A stretch of 64,000 nucleotides of DNA from Flavobacterium shii (lineage in GTDB: Bacteria; Bacteroidota; Bacteroidia; Flavobacteriales; Flavobacteriaceae), in the NCBI RefSeq assembly GCF_025847235.1, contig NZ_JAOZEW010000003.1, forward strand, positions 62,001 to 126,000, written 5' to 3'. A program made the position numbers and the translations under genes. The notes beneath the pieces are model-generated. The model saw only the letters and a program-made list of their open reading frames with translations, had not been told where the DNA came from and searched no databases. Below, one piece after another: positions 20,051-26,793 of the stretch (position 1 is the stretch's first letter; each line of letters begins with the position of its first letter).

Positions 20051-20206
20051 AGGAAGGTACTAAGATGCTAAGTTACTAAGGTTCTGAGAAAAACACGAAA
20101 CTTAGTATCTTAGGAATTCTAAATACTATTATAAAGATATAAAGAGGTTATTAAAGAAAAAGCTTAGGAGCTTAGCAACTTAGAGTCTCAGAAACTTAAA
20201 AAAAAA
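20051..20206. repeat. CTTAG/CTAAG fold-back repeat between thrA and thrB
   Basis: The intergenic space repeats words such as CTAAG, ACTAAGG and CTTAG on both strands (for example AAGATGCTAAGTTACTAAG and CTTAGCAACTTAGAG). It resembles the dispersed CGCTAAG family elsewhere in this window. It would fold in the thr mRNA but has no T-run typical of a terminator. Confidence 0.55.
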
Positions 20207-21127
20207 ATGAAAGAAATAAAACTATTTTGTCCGGCAACAATTGCCAATCTCTCGTGTGGATTTGATGTTCTCGGACTTTGTTTAGAAACTGCGGGCGATG
20301 AAATGATCGTTCGCAAATCGGATCAAAAAGGCGTTCGTATCACAAAAATTGTTGGCGCCGATTTGCCTTTAGAAACAGAAAAAAATGTGGCTGGAGTTGC
20401 AGCATTGGCAATGCTTGAAACCATAGAAACCGATTTTGGATTTGAGATCGAAATTTATAAGAATATCAAAGCCGGAAGCGGAATTGGTAGTAGTGCCGCA
20501 AGTTCTGCTGGTGCTGTATTTGGCATAAACGAATTATTAGGACGTCCATTTTCTAGAAAAGAATTGGTACAATTTGCAATGCAAGGCGAAAAATTAGCTA
20601 GCGGAAATGCTCATGCCGACAATGTTGCTCCTGCCCTTTTAGGCGGTTTTACTTTGGTAAGAAGCTACAATCCGCTGGATATTATAAAAATAGATAGTCC
20701 AGAAGAATTATATGCTACAGTTGTACATCCTCAAATTGAGTTAAAGACATCTGATGCACGTTCCGTATTAAAACAAAATGTTTCCCTAAAAAGTGCCATC
20801 ATGCAATGGGGAAATGTAGGTGGCTTAATTGCTGGATTGTATACTAAAGATTACGATTTAATCGGAAGATCTCTTCATGATGAAATCGTAGAACCTTTAC
20901 GAAGTGTCTTGATTCCTGGTTTTGATTTAATCAAACAAGCGGCTCTAGAAAATGGCGCATTAGGCTCTGGAATTTCAGGTTCTGGCCCTTCTATTTTTGC
21001 TTTAAGCAGAGGAAAAGAAACCGCTGAAAAAATTGGTAAAGCCATGAGTGAAGTATATGACAATATAGATTTACCATACGAAATTCACGTTTCGAAAATT
21101 AATCCTGAGGGAGTACGTGTAATTTAA
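20207..21127 (+). CDS. thrB: homoserine kinase
   Basis: ThrB phosphorylates homoserine, the penultimate step to threonine. It is a GHMP kinase: the ATP-binding loop is AGSGIGSSAASSAGAV (around residue 90), the N-terminus is PATIANLSCGFDVLGL, and the C-terminal motif is GSGISGSGPSIFAL. Length (306 aa) is normal. It is separated from thrA by 156 nt of repeat DNA and from thrC by 137 nt of G/C-rich repeat. Confidence 0.95.
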   Translation: MKEIKLFCPATIANLSCGFDVLGLCLETAGDEMIVRKSDQKGVRITKIVGADLPLETEKNVAGVAALAMLETIETDFGFEIEIYKNIKAGSGIGSSAASSAGAVFGINELLGRPFSRKELVQFAMQGEKLASGNAHADNVAPALLGGFTLVRSYNPLDIIKIDSPEELYATVVHPQIELKTSDARSVLKQNVSLKSAIMQWGNVGGLIAGLYTKDYDLIGRSLHDEIVEPLRSVLIPGFDLIKQAALENGALGSGISGSGPSIFALSRGKETAEKIGKAMSEVYDNIDLPYEIHVSKINPEGVRVI

Positions 21128-21247
21128 TCCCCCTAACCCCCGAAGGGGGAATAAAAAAATCGAAATTTACAATTATAGAAATCGAATAAACATATCCTGA
21201 ATCCGGTTACAACTCCCTCCCCTTTGGGGAGGGTTGGGGTGGGGATT
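21128..21247. repeat. C/G-rich fold-back repeat with a G-quadruplex motif before thrC
   Basis: Two hairpins are present: CCCCC-GAA-GGGGG (21137-21149) and CCCTCCCC-TTT-GGGGAGGG (21215-21233). The outer parts also pair roughly with each other. The plus strand at 21226-21244 has four G-runs with loops of 1-2 nt, a canonical G-quadruplex pattern, ending 20 nt before the thrC start codon. Similar C/G-rich repeats are known between Flavobacterium genes. Confidence 0.7.
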
Positions 21248-21264
21248 CCAAACCATAAAAAAAA

Positions 21265-22554
21265 ATGAAATACTATAGTTTAAACCATAATGCACCAAAG
21301 GTTTCTTTTCAGGAAGCTGTAATACAAGGATTAGCAAGTGATAAAGGATTGTATTTTCCAGAAACTATCACACCATTAAACGCTTCTTTTTTTGAGACAA
21401 TCGAAAATCTGAGCAACGAAGAAATTGCTTTTGAAGCCATCAAACAATTTGTTGGAGATGAAATTCCTGAGCATGTTTTAAAAGAAATTATTGCCGAAAC
21501 GTTATGTTTTGATTTCCCTGTTGTCGAAGTCGAAAAAGGAATTTATTCACTTGAATTATTCCACGGACCTACAATGGCTTTTAAAGATGTTGGCGCACGA
21601 TTTATGTCACGTTGTCTGGCATATTTTAATAAAGACAAAAAAGACAGTAAAAACACTGTTCTAGTTGCAACATCGGGTGATACTGGTGGAGCGGTTGCAA
21701 GCGGTTTTCTTGGTGTTGCAGGTGTAGAAGTTGTTATTTTGTATCCCTCAGGAAAAGTAAGTGACATTCAGGAAAAGCAACTGACAACATTAGGTCAAAA
21801 TATCAAAGCCTTGGAGGTTAATGGTGTTTTTGATGATTGTCAGGATATGGTAAAAAAAGCCTTTCTAGACGAAACACTAGCGCATAAAAACCTTACCTCA
21901 GCAAATTCTATCAATATTGCACGCTGGTTGCCGCAAATGTTCTATTTCTTTTTTGCTTATAAAGCTTTGAAAAAACAAAACAAACCATTGGTGTTTTCTT
22001 GCCCTAGTGGGAATTTCGGAAATATTTGTGCTGGTATTATAGCTAAAAAATTAGGTTTACCAATTGAACATTTTGTAGCGTCTACAAACGTAAACGATAC
22101 CGTGCCGAGATTCTTAGAAAACGGAAAATATGATCCAAAACCATCTAAAGCTACAATCTCTAACGCAATGGACGTTGGGAATCCGAGTAATTTTATTCGT
22201 ATTCAGGAAATGTACCAAAATGATTTAAAAGCTTTCAAAAAAGACTTCTCTTCTTATAGTTATACTGATGAAGAAACACTGGAAGCTATGAAACAGATTT
22301 ATAAAACTAACGGTTATATTGCTGAACCACACGGAGCGGTAGGTTATTTAGGTTTGAAAAAAGAATTACAAAAGCATGACAATGCAATTGGTATTTTCTT
22401 AGAGACAGCACATCCTATTAAATTCCTTGACGTTGTTGAACCTGCTTTAGGAATTACACTTCCGATTCCAGAACAAATTAAAAGTGTTATTAATGAAAAG
22501 AAAGTTAGCGTGAAGATTTCTAGTTATGAGGAGTTGAAGAGTTTCTTGGGATAA
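21265..22554 (+). CDS. thrC: threonine synthase
   Basis: ThrC turns phosphohomoserine into threonine with PLP. The cofactor lysine is in the HGPTMAFKDVGARF motif, the phosphate-binding turn is TSGDTGGAVASG, and the SxNSINIARWLPQ block is present. Length (429 aa) matches the short-form family. The last 13 nt of the gene, including the stop codon (TTTCTTGGGATAA), recur at 23381-23393. That puts a direct repeat around an inserted segment, and the operon's likely terminator (23416-23447) is now ~860 nt away. Confidence 0.95.
   Translation: MKYYSLNHNAPKVSFQEAVIQGLASDKGLYFPETITPLNASFFETIENLSNEEIAFEAIKQFVGDEIPEHVLKEIIAETLCFDFPVVEVEKGIYSLELFHGPTMAFKDVGARFMSRCLAYFNKDKKDSKNTVLVATSGDTGGAVASGFLGVAGVEVVILYPSGKVSDIQEKQLTTLGQNIKALEVNGVFDDCQDMVKKAFLDETLAHKNLTSANSINIARWLPQMFYFFFAYKALKKQNKPLVFSCPSGNFGNICAGIIAKKLGLPIEHFVASTNVNDTVPRFLENGKYDPKPSKATISNAMDVGNPSNFIRIQEMYQNDLKAFKKDFSSYSYTDEETLEAMKQIYKTNGYIAEPHGAVGYLGLKKELQKHDNAIGIFLETAHPIKFLDVVEPALGITLPIPEQIKSVINEKKVSVKISSYEELKSFLG
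22542..22554 (+). repeat. left copy of the 13-bp direct repeat flanking the inserted segment
   Basis: TTTCTTGGGATAA forms the end of thrC and is repeated exactly at 23381-23393. It looks like a target-site duplication. Confidence 0.7.
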
Positions 22555-22663
22555 ATCGCTGTGCGAAGTCTCCCGACTTCGTACCCGTTCCAATTAACCA
22601 CAAAGTAAATTACATGATATCGGAACGGAATATAGCTACGGGTACGAAGTCGGGAGACTTCGC
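22554..22663. repeat. REP-like palindrome, copy 1
   Basis: A 26-nt arm (22563-22588) is the exact complement of 22638-22663. Each arm contains its own GAAGTC/GACTTC hairpin. The 110-nt unit is identical to copy 3 at 23503-23612. The end of the right arm and its flank (22655-22670) carry the 16-nt sequence recognised by the IS110 bridge RNA nearby, not interrupted here. Confidence 0.9.
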
Positions 22664-22808
22664 TCAGCATAAGGTTATAACAGGACACGGAACTTTTATT
22701 TTGGAAGGTGCAGATTTAATAATTCAGTATGAAACAGAAGCTAATATACCATATGACCATAAATTCAATTTTGAAAACGGTACAAAGACTTTCATAACAA
22801 ACATATAA
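22614..22808 (+). CDS. small open frame, probably a gene fragment
   Basis: The frame (64 aa) starts inside the palindrome. Only the last ~42 residues (GHGTFILEGADLIIQYETEA onward) look like real protein. It may be the 3' remnant of a gene cut by the palindrome. No family was recognised. It is followed 22 nt later by the 137-aa gene. Confidence 0.25.
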   Translation: MISERNIATGTKSGDFAQHKVITGHGTFILEGADLIIQYETEANIPYDHKFNFENGTKTFITNI

Positions 22809-22830
22809 TCATTGTAACTTAGTAAATCGT

Positions 22831-23244
22831 ATGATCAAAATAGATTTATGGAATGAGCTGAGAATAAATAAATCTTCGCTAAAAATAAAAATAGAGGAAG
22901 GAGGTATTTTGTTTTCTATAAATGAAAATAACCACAAGCTAATTCTAAGTAAAATAATTGAGATTGCAGTTTATAAAAATGATCATATGTCTTTTGACAC
23001 ATTAATTCTAAGAATATCAACAGACAATGAGATTTACGAAATTCCGTACGAAATTAAATATTCTGAGTACTTGAAAATTGACGAACATTTTGTTATTCCA
23101 AAATTTGATATTATATCGATAATTCCTGAGTTTAGAAATATTATTAATTTTCTTCAACAAAATCTACAAGAGATGAATTTTCATTGGCTAGACGAATTAA
23201 GAATTATAGACAATAATAATATTGTAATAAATTTTAAAAGATAA
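22831..23244 (+). CDS. hypothetical protein, 137 aa, cargo of the inserted segment
   Basis: The acidic 137-residue protein has no signal peptide and no membrane segment. It starts MIKIDLWNELRINKSSLK and has alternating hydrophobic strands followed by a helix (FRNIINFLQQNLQEMNFHWLDEL). It is AT-richer than the thr genes around it. The size and isolated setting recall small immunity-type proteins, but no motif supports that. I do not recognise the family. Confidence 0.55.
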   Translation: MIKIDLWNELRINKSSLKIKIEEGGILFSINENNHKLILSKIIEIAVYKNDHMSFDTLILRISTDNEIYEIPYEIKYSEYLKIDEHFVIPKFDIISIIPEFRNIINFLQQNLQEMNFHWLDELRIIDNNNIVINFKR

Positions 23245-23280
23245 ATAAAACTCTGTTCAACAAAGTCTTCCTTCTCAACA

Positions 23281-23380
23281 ATCGTAATCGCTGTGTGAAG
23301 TCCTGACTTCGTACCTGTTCTAATGAACAATGTAAACGGAGTATAACAATGTGTACGAAGTCAGGAGACTTTCCACAGCG
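23281..23380. repeat. REP-like palindrome, diverged copy 2
   Basis: It has the same layout as copy 1 (CGCTGTG, GAAGTC hairpin, GTTC loop, then the complement) but with many substitutions, and the loop differs. The outer ends CGCTGTG (23289-23295) and CACAGCG (23374-23380) are complementary. It closes the segment inserted at thrC. Confidence 0.75.
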
Positions 23381-23393
23381 TTTCTTGGGATAA
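23381..23393 (+). repeat. right copy of the 13-bp direct repeat
   Basis: It is an exact repeat of the last 13 nt of thrC, immediately after the CACAGCG end of palindrome copy 2. Confidence 0.7.
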
Positions 23394-23415
23394 TCTATCT
23401 ATATTTTAATATACT

Positions 23416-23447
23416 AAACGACTGGAATAAATCTCAGTCGTTTTTTT
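23416..23447 (+). terminator. probable original terminator of the thr operon
   Basis: AAACGACTG (23416-23424) pairs with CAGTCGTTT (23435-23443), followed by a T-run. Its distance from the duplicated thrC end (23 nt) is what is expected for the ancestral thrC-terminator junction. Confidence 0.85.
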
Positions 23448-23502
23448 ATTTATCACTATATGTCGTATTATTTAGATTTTTTCCCGCTCTGCGAAGTGTT
23501 AC

Positions 23503-23612
23503 AATCGCTGTGCGAAGTCTCCCGACTTCGTACCCGTTCCAATTAACCACAAAGTAAATTACATGATATCGGAACGGAATATAGCTACGGGTACGAAGTC
23601 GGGAGACTTCGC
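23503..23612. repeat. REP-like palindrome, copy 3 (target of the IS110 element)
   Basis: It is identical over 110 nt to copy 1. After the terminal GACTTCGC the sequence departs into the IS110 element. The missing continuation (TCAGCATAA, present after copy 1) reappears on the far side of the element at 24864-24872. The insertion is therefore inside this copy's right end. Confidence 0.9.
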
Positions 23613-23651
23613 CTTTACTTTGGATTAGATAAAAAACTTTAATTTTATTCA

Positions 23652-23796
23652 AAGGAAAGCAGAGGTGAACTTTAGACTTCGCTAGTTAAGAACCATGCTG
23701 AGCATTAGTCCTCTGCCTTCTCCTTGAATCTCGTTGAATTGCTTCAAATAGAATGATAGACATGACGGTCTAATAAAGGCTCTAAAGAAGTTCAAC
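23652..23796 (+). ncRNA. IS110 bridge RNA (core) with target- and donor-binding loops
   Basis: Two hairpins with large internal loops lie before the transposase. Hairpin 1 pairs 23652-23665 with 23710-23725. Its loop has AGACTTCGCT (23674-23683), identical to the left target half, and ATGCTGAGC (23695-23703), complementary to the right target half GCTCAGCAT. Hairpin 2 pairs 23733-23745 with 23787-23796. Its loop has ATAGAATG (23748-23755), identical to the element's right end at 24855-24862, and TAAAGGC (23774-23780), complementary to the left end GCCTTTA (23611-23617). This is the strand logic of the IS621 bridge RNA: left guides match the top strand and right guides are complementary to it. 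RNA ends are not defined. Confidence 0.85.
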
Positions 23797-23823
23797 ATTT
23801 TTATTCATCTTAAATTCAAAGTT

Positions 23824-24825
23824 ATGAAAAAGTATTTATTTTATGTTGGCATTGATGTATCAAAAGCTAAATTAGATATTAATATTCTTGATGTTTTAAC
23901 TCTTAAATCAGAGCATTTTATCATAGAAAACAATATTAAAAGTGTTACTGCTTTTATTAAAAAGATTGATAGAAAAGTTGATAAAGAATGCACTCTTTTT
24001 TGTTGTGAAAATACAGGCGTTTATACCAATCATTTATCAAGTGTTTTAGTTAAACTTAATCTAGATTTATGGATTGTTCCCGCTATTGAAATAAAAAAAT
24101 CTAAAGGTATTTCAAGAGGGAAAAATGATAAAACTGATGCTAAAGATATTTCTTACTATAGTTATAGAAACATAGATAAATTAAAACTATTCACTCTTAC
24201 AAGCATAGATATTCAAAAATTAAAAATTCTTTATACTGAAAGAGAAAAAATGCTAAAAGCGTTATTACTCATACAAACTACCAAGGAAAATAAAGCTTTT
24301 ACAGATAAAATAATCTTTAAAGAAGTATCTCAAATTAATCTAGCTCTAGTAAAATCGATTAAAAACTCTATCCATAAAATTGAATCAAAAATTAAAAAAA
24401 TCATTAAAGTAAGTAATCAATTAACTAAACAAGTCCAACTTATTAGATCAATTCCTGGACTAGGCGAGCAAACTAGCGTGTATTTGATTATTGCTACAAA
24501 AGGATTTACAGCTTTTAAAAGCTGGAGACAATTCGCCTGTTATTCAGGTGTTGCTCCTTTTGAACATAGTTCAGGTTCGAGTGTAAAAGGAAGGACAAGA
24601 GTAAATCATATGGCAGATAAAAAAATGAAGTCATTATTACAAATGTGTGCTATGACATCAATAAAATATGACCCTCAATTAAAAGAATACTACAATAAGA
24701 AAAAACTTGAAGGTAAAAATTCAATGTTGGTTTTAAATAATATTAGATGTAAACTTATAAGCAGAGTTTTTGCAGTTATAACTAGAGAAACTCCCTATAT
24801 AAATACTTATAAATTTGCATCTTGA
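23824..24825 (+). CDS. IS110-family transposase (bridge-RNA-guided recombinase)
   Basis: The 333-residue protein has the N-terminal RuvC-like DEDD domain: D11 in YVGIDVSK, E62 in CENTG, and D105/D108 in NDKTDAKDIS. The C-terminal Tnp_20 domain has IRSIPGLGEQT and the serine-bearing YSGVAPFEHSSGSSVKG block; the catalytic serine is in this block. The protein joins target and donor DNA presented by the bridge RNA just upstream. The reading frame is complete. It is very Lys/Ile-rich with AT-rich codons compared with thrC, in keeping with mobile DNA. Confidence 0.95.
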   Translation: MKKYLFYVGIDVSKAKLDINILDVLTLKSEHFIIENNIKSVTAFIKKIDRKVDKECTLFCCENTGVYTNHLSSVLVKLNLDLWIVPAIEIKKSKGISRGKNDKTDAKDISYYSYRNIDKLKLFTLTSIDIQKLKILYTEREKMLKALLLIQTTKENKAFTDKIIFKEVSQINLALVKSIKNSIHKIESKIKKIIKVSNQLTKQVQLIRSIPGLGEQTSVYLIIATKGFTAFKSWRQFACYSGVAPFEHSSGSSVKGRTRVNHMADKKMKSLLQMCAMTSIKYDPQLKEYYNKKKLEGKNSMLVLNNIRCKLISRVFAVITRETPYINTYKFAS

Positions 24826-24870
24826 ATTTTAACTCTTTTTACTTGTTTTTTATCATAGAATGCTCAGCAT

Positions 24871-25281
24871 AATTTAGCCAAAAACACAAAAGATTAGGCT
24901 AAAGCCATTTCTAATGTAATCTTATTTCTCCTGCTAAAGCTCAATCCCATTAAGTTAAGCTTTTTTATAAGATAATTACGACTCAAAAAATTTTGGGTAA
25001 AAACACTACTTTTTTGAGTATTAAATTTATTGAATAGCCTCCAGCTGAAGCAGGAGGTGATTAATACGCACAACGATAAGGCTTTAGCCAAATCAAGCAT
25101 TTTTGGCTAAAGCCTTTCATGTTGATTTTATATAAACTCCAGCTAAAGCTGGAGCCAATTCAAAAAAACTTCACAAATTTTGGTCTTTGCGATAAATTTA
25201 TTCGATACACTATTATAGATTTTCCCTTAACTTAATAACATTGAGCTAAAGCTGTAAGCAATCCATATTTTACTAAATAAC
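24871..25281. repeat. intergenic region with GGCTAAAGCC palindromes
   Basis: This 411-nt stretch has no gene. It has at least five GGCTAAAGCC-type units: near 24896, 25037-25056 (CCTCCAGCTGAAGCAGGAGG), 25078-25092, 25101-25116 and 25138-25155 (CTCCAGCTAAAGCTGGAG). The units at 25078-25092 and 25101-25116 are complementary and form a 15-bp hairpin. It appears to be another dispersed palindrome family. Confidence 0.7.
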
Positions 25282-25438
25282 ATGAATACAAAAGCATTAC
25301 TCGAAGACATTCCCACATTAAACATATTAATCAATTCGGCTTACAGAACCTAAGCCTCTAAAAGGATGAACTACCGAAGCTAATTTATTAGAAGAAAAAA
25401 GAACCAACAAAGAAGAATTAAAATCATTTTTAGGCTAA
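25282..25438 (+). pseudogene. decayed 5' fragment of a GNAT acetyltransferase gene
   Basis: The frame starts MNTKALLEDIPTLNILINSAYR, 17 of 22 residues identical to the intact GNAT at 26794. It then hits a stop and a frameshift. In the shifted frame TTEANLLEEKRTNKEEL matches the next part of the intact gene. The rest (acetyl-CoA-binding half) is missing. It is a partial, broken duplicate 1.5 kb upstream of the intact copy. Confidence 0.8.
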
Positions 25439-25532
25439 ATATTTATTATTTGCAGAAAACAGATTAACAAAAATTCTATTACTTTTGTGTTATAAACCTT
25501 ATCATAAACCACAAAAGTAATCTTCTAAAAAA

Positions 25533-26582
25533 ATGAAAAAAAAGTTGCCTTTTCTTCCTCTTGCCCTACTTTTATTTTTTGTATCAAACCAAACTATTTT
25601 TGCTCAAAAAGACAATTACAGCGCCAAAATAGATAGTCTGATTAAAACGACTTCGGTTCGACCATTTAATGGAGCTATATTAATAACCCAAAAAGGAACA
25701 ACCAAATATTCTAAGGCGTATGGATATTCTGATTACACAAAAAAAATACCGCTTAAATTAACCGATCATTTTTTTATTTTATCGAATAGTAAACAAATAA
25801 CCGCTGTTTTGATTCTACAGGAAGTTCAAAAAGGAAGAGTCGTTCTAAGCACTCCTATAAAAAAATATTTACCTAACCTCGCACAACCTTGGACAAACAC
25901 CATAACAGTAGAAAACTTATTGAATCATACTTCGGGTATTGTGGATTTAGAGAAACCTACTGCTTTTGCTGCCGGAGCCCAATTTAAATATTCTGATCTT
26001 AATTATATTTTGCTAGGACAAATTATAGAAAGAACTACTAATAAAACATATGAGCAAAATGTAACTGAATTGCTTAAGCAAGCTAATATGTATAATAGTT
26101 TTTTCCCAAATGCTAAAAATGAAAAAAATATAATCAAAGGCCGTGAGTATTTTAAAGATAATACAAACATGGAGATCCAAGGTATTGTAATTCCTAGAGA
26201 ACAAGTACCTGCTGCTGGACTCGTGAGCACTGTTAACGATTTGAGTAATTGGAATAATGCTTTACATAAAGGAAGACTTTTAAATGAAGCTACTTATACT
26301 CGAATGACAACTTATAATATTACAGATAAACATCCTGTTTTTGGCGAAAAAGAAATTGGATATGGATACGGAATTCGAGTAAATGATGAGGCAAAAATAA
26401 AAGAATTTGGTCATACAGGAATTATACCCGATCAAGGATTTACTTCTGTTAACTTATATTATCCTGAAACTGATACAAGCATTATTATTTTAGAAAACCA
26501 AGCGTTTGAGAACTTCAATGTTTCTTATTATTTTGAAACTGAAATTAGAAAGATTATATTGAGTAGCGGGTTGTTGGATTAA
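25533..26582 (+). CDS. exported serine hydrolase of the beta-lactamase/PBP-like family
   Basis: The protein has 349 residues with a signal peptide ending near TIFAQ. The class C beta-lactamase-like fold shows S84-x-x-K87 (SNSK) as nucleophile and base, a YSDLNY motif where YxN is usual, and HTG near the C-terminus in place of KTG. The start of the mature protein (FNGAILITQKGTTKYSKAYGYSD) is typical of the family. Members include esterases, D-aminopeptidases and carboxypeptidases; true beta-lactamase activity is not implied. It acts in the periplasm or at the surface. Confidence 0.88.
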   Translation: MKKKLPFLPLALLLFFVSNQTIFAQKDNYSAKIDSLIKTTSVRPFNGAILITQKGTTKYSKAYGYSDYTKKIPLKLTDHFFILSNSKQITAVLILQEVQKGRVVLSTPIKKYLPNLAQPWTNTITVENLLNHTSGIVDLEKPTAFAAGAQFKYSDLNYILLGQIIERTTNKTYEQNVTELLKQANMYNSFFPNAKNEKNIIKGREYFKDNTNMEIQGIVIPREQVPAAGLVSTVNDLSNWNNALHKGRLLNEATYTRMTTYNITDKHPVFGEKEIGYGYGIRVNDEAKIKEFGHTGIIPDQGFTSVNLYYPETDTSIIILENQAFENFNVSYYFETEIRKIILSSGLLD

Positions 26583-26721
26583 TATAATTTAAGAATTAAA
26601 AAATTTAAAGATTCCACACCGATTATTGACATAAACGTTTTGTTCACAAATCTTAAGAGAAGTAAATTCCAATAATTATGCGGATTTATAATAAGCTCTC
26701 CTAACAATAAACTATTAAACC

Positions 26722-26752
26722 AAAAGCTACAATTATTTTTTTTGTAGCTTTT
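26722..26752 (+). terminator. hairpin terminator before the GNAT gene
   Basis: AAAAGCTACAA (26722-26732) pairs perfectly with TTGTAGCTTTT (26742-26752), followed by a T-run. It lies 140 nt after the serine hydrolase gene. Confidence 0.8.
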
Positions 26753-26755
26753 TTT

Positions 26756-26763
26756 TATCTTTG
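26756..26763 (+). promoter_or_regulatory. -7 box of the GNAT gene
   Basis: TATCTTTG fits TAnnTTTG. It overlaps an in-frame TTG at 26761, which argues that the true start is the ATG at 26794. Confidence 0.45.
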
Positions 26764-26793
26764 AAAAAACCAATCTCAAGAATACAAAAATCC

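Larger units (their letters stand above)
22555..23380. mobile_element. palindrome-bounded segment inserted at the thrC stop codon
   Basis: The segment begins and ends with units of the same palindrome family (a 110-nt copy at 22554-22663 and a diverged copy at 23281-23380). Its outer ends read CGCTGTG and CACAGCG, a 7-bp inverted repeat. It carries one intact small gene and one fragment and is framed by the 13-bp direct repeat. Removing it would place the thrC stop 22 nt before a good terminator. It has no transposase, so it would have moved in trans, perhaps by a REP-associated (RAYT-type) enzyme. That enzyme is an inference; none is in the window. Confidence 0.5.
23613..24863 (+). mobile_element. 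IS110-family insertion sequence
   Basis: The element is about 1251 bp, a usual size for IS110 elements. The ends were set by comparison with palindrome copy 1: left flank AGACTTCGC and right flank GCTCAGCATAA rejoin to the uninterrupted sequence, sharing a GC dinucleotide as the core. There are no long terminal inverted repeats, as expected for the family. The left non-coding part (211 nt) holds a bridge RNA; the right part is 38 nt. This is the IS110-subgroup layout (RNA upstream of the transposase). The transposase is intact, so the element may be active. Confidence 0.85.

Noticed and set aside
23351..23652. Open frames on both strands across the palindromes near 23.4-23.65 kb
   Set aside because: They read through palindrome copy 3 and a terminator and have no protein-like composition.
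23604..24864. CT as the shared core dinucleotide of the IS110 element
   Set aside because: CT would need an extra C in the target compared with copy 1; GC rejoins the flanks to the exact copy 1 sequence and fits the guides.
23695..24870. 12-bp inverted repeat ATGCTGAGCATT / AATGCTCAGCAT taken as the ends of the IS
   Set aside because: Comparison with palindrome copy 1 puts the left end at 23613. The inner copy is better explained as the right target guide of the bridge RNA, which must resemble the flank.
25533..26582. True class C beta-lactamase (resistance gene)
   Set aside because: The YxN position reads YSD and the third motif is HTG; these fit the general serine hydrolase family and not a proven beta-lactamase.
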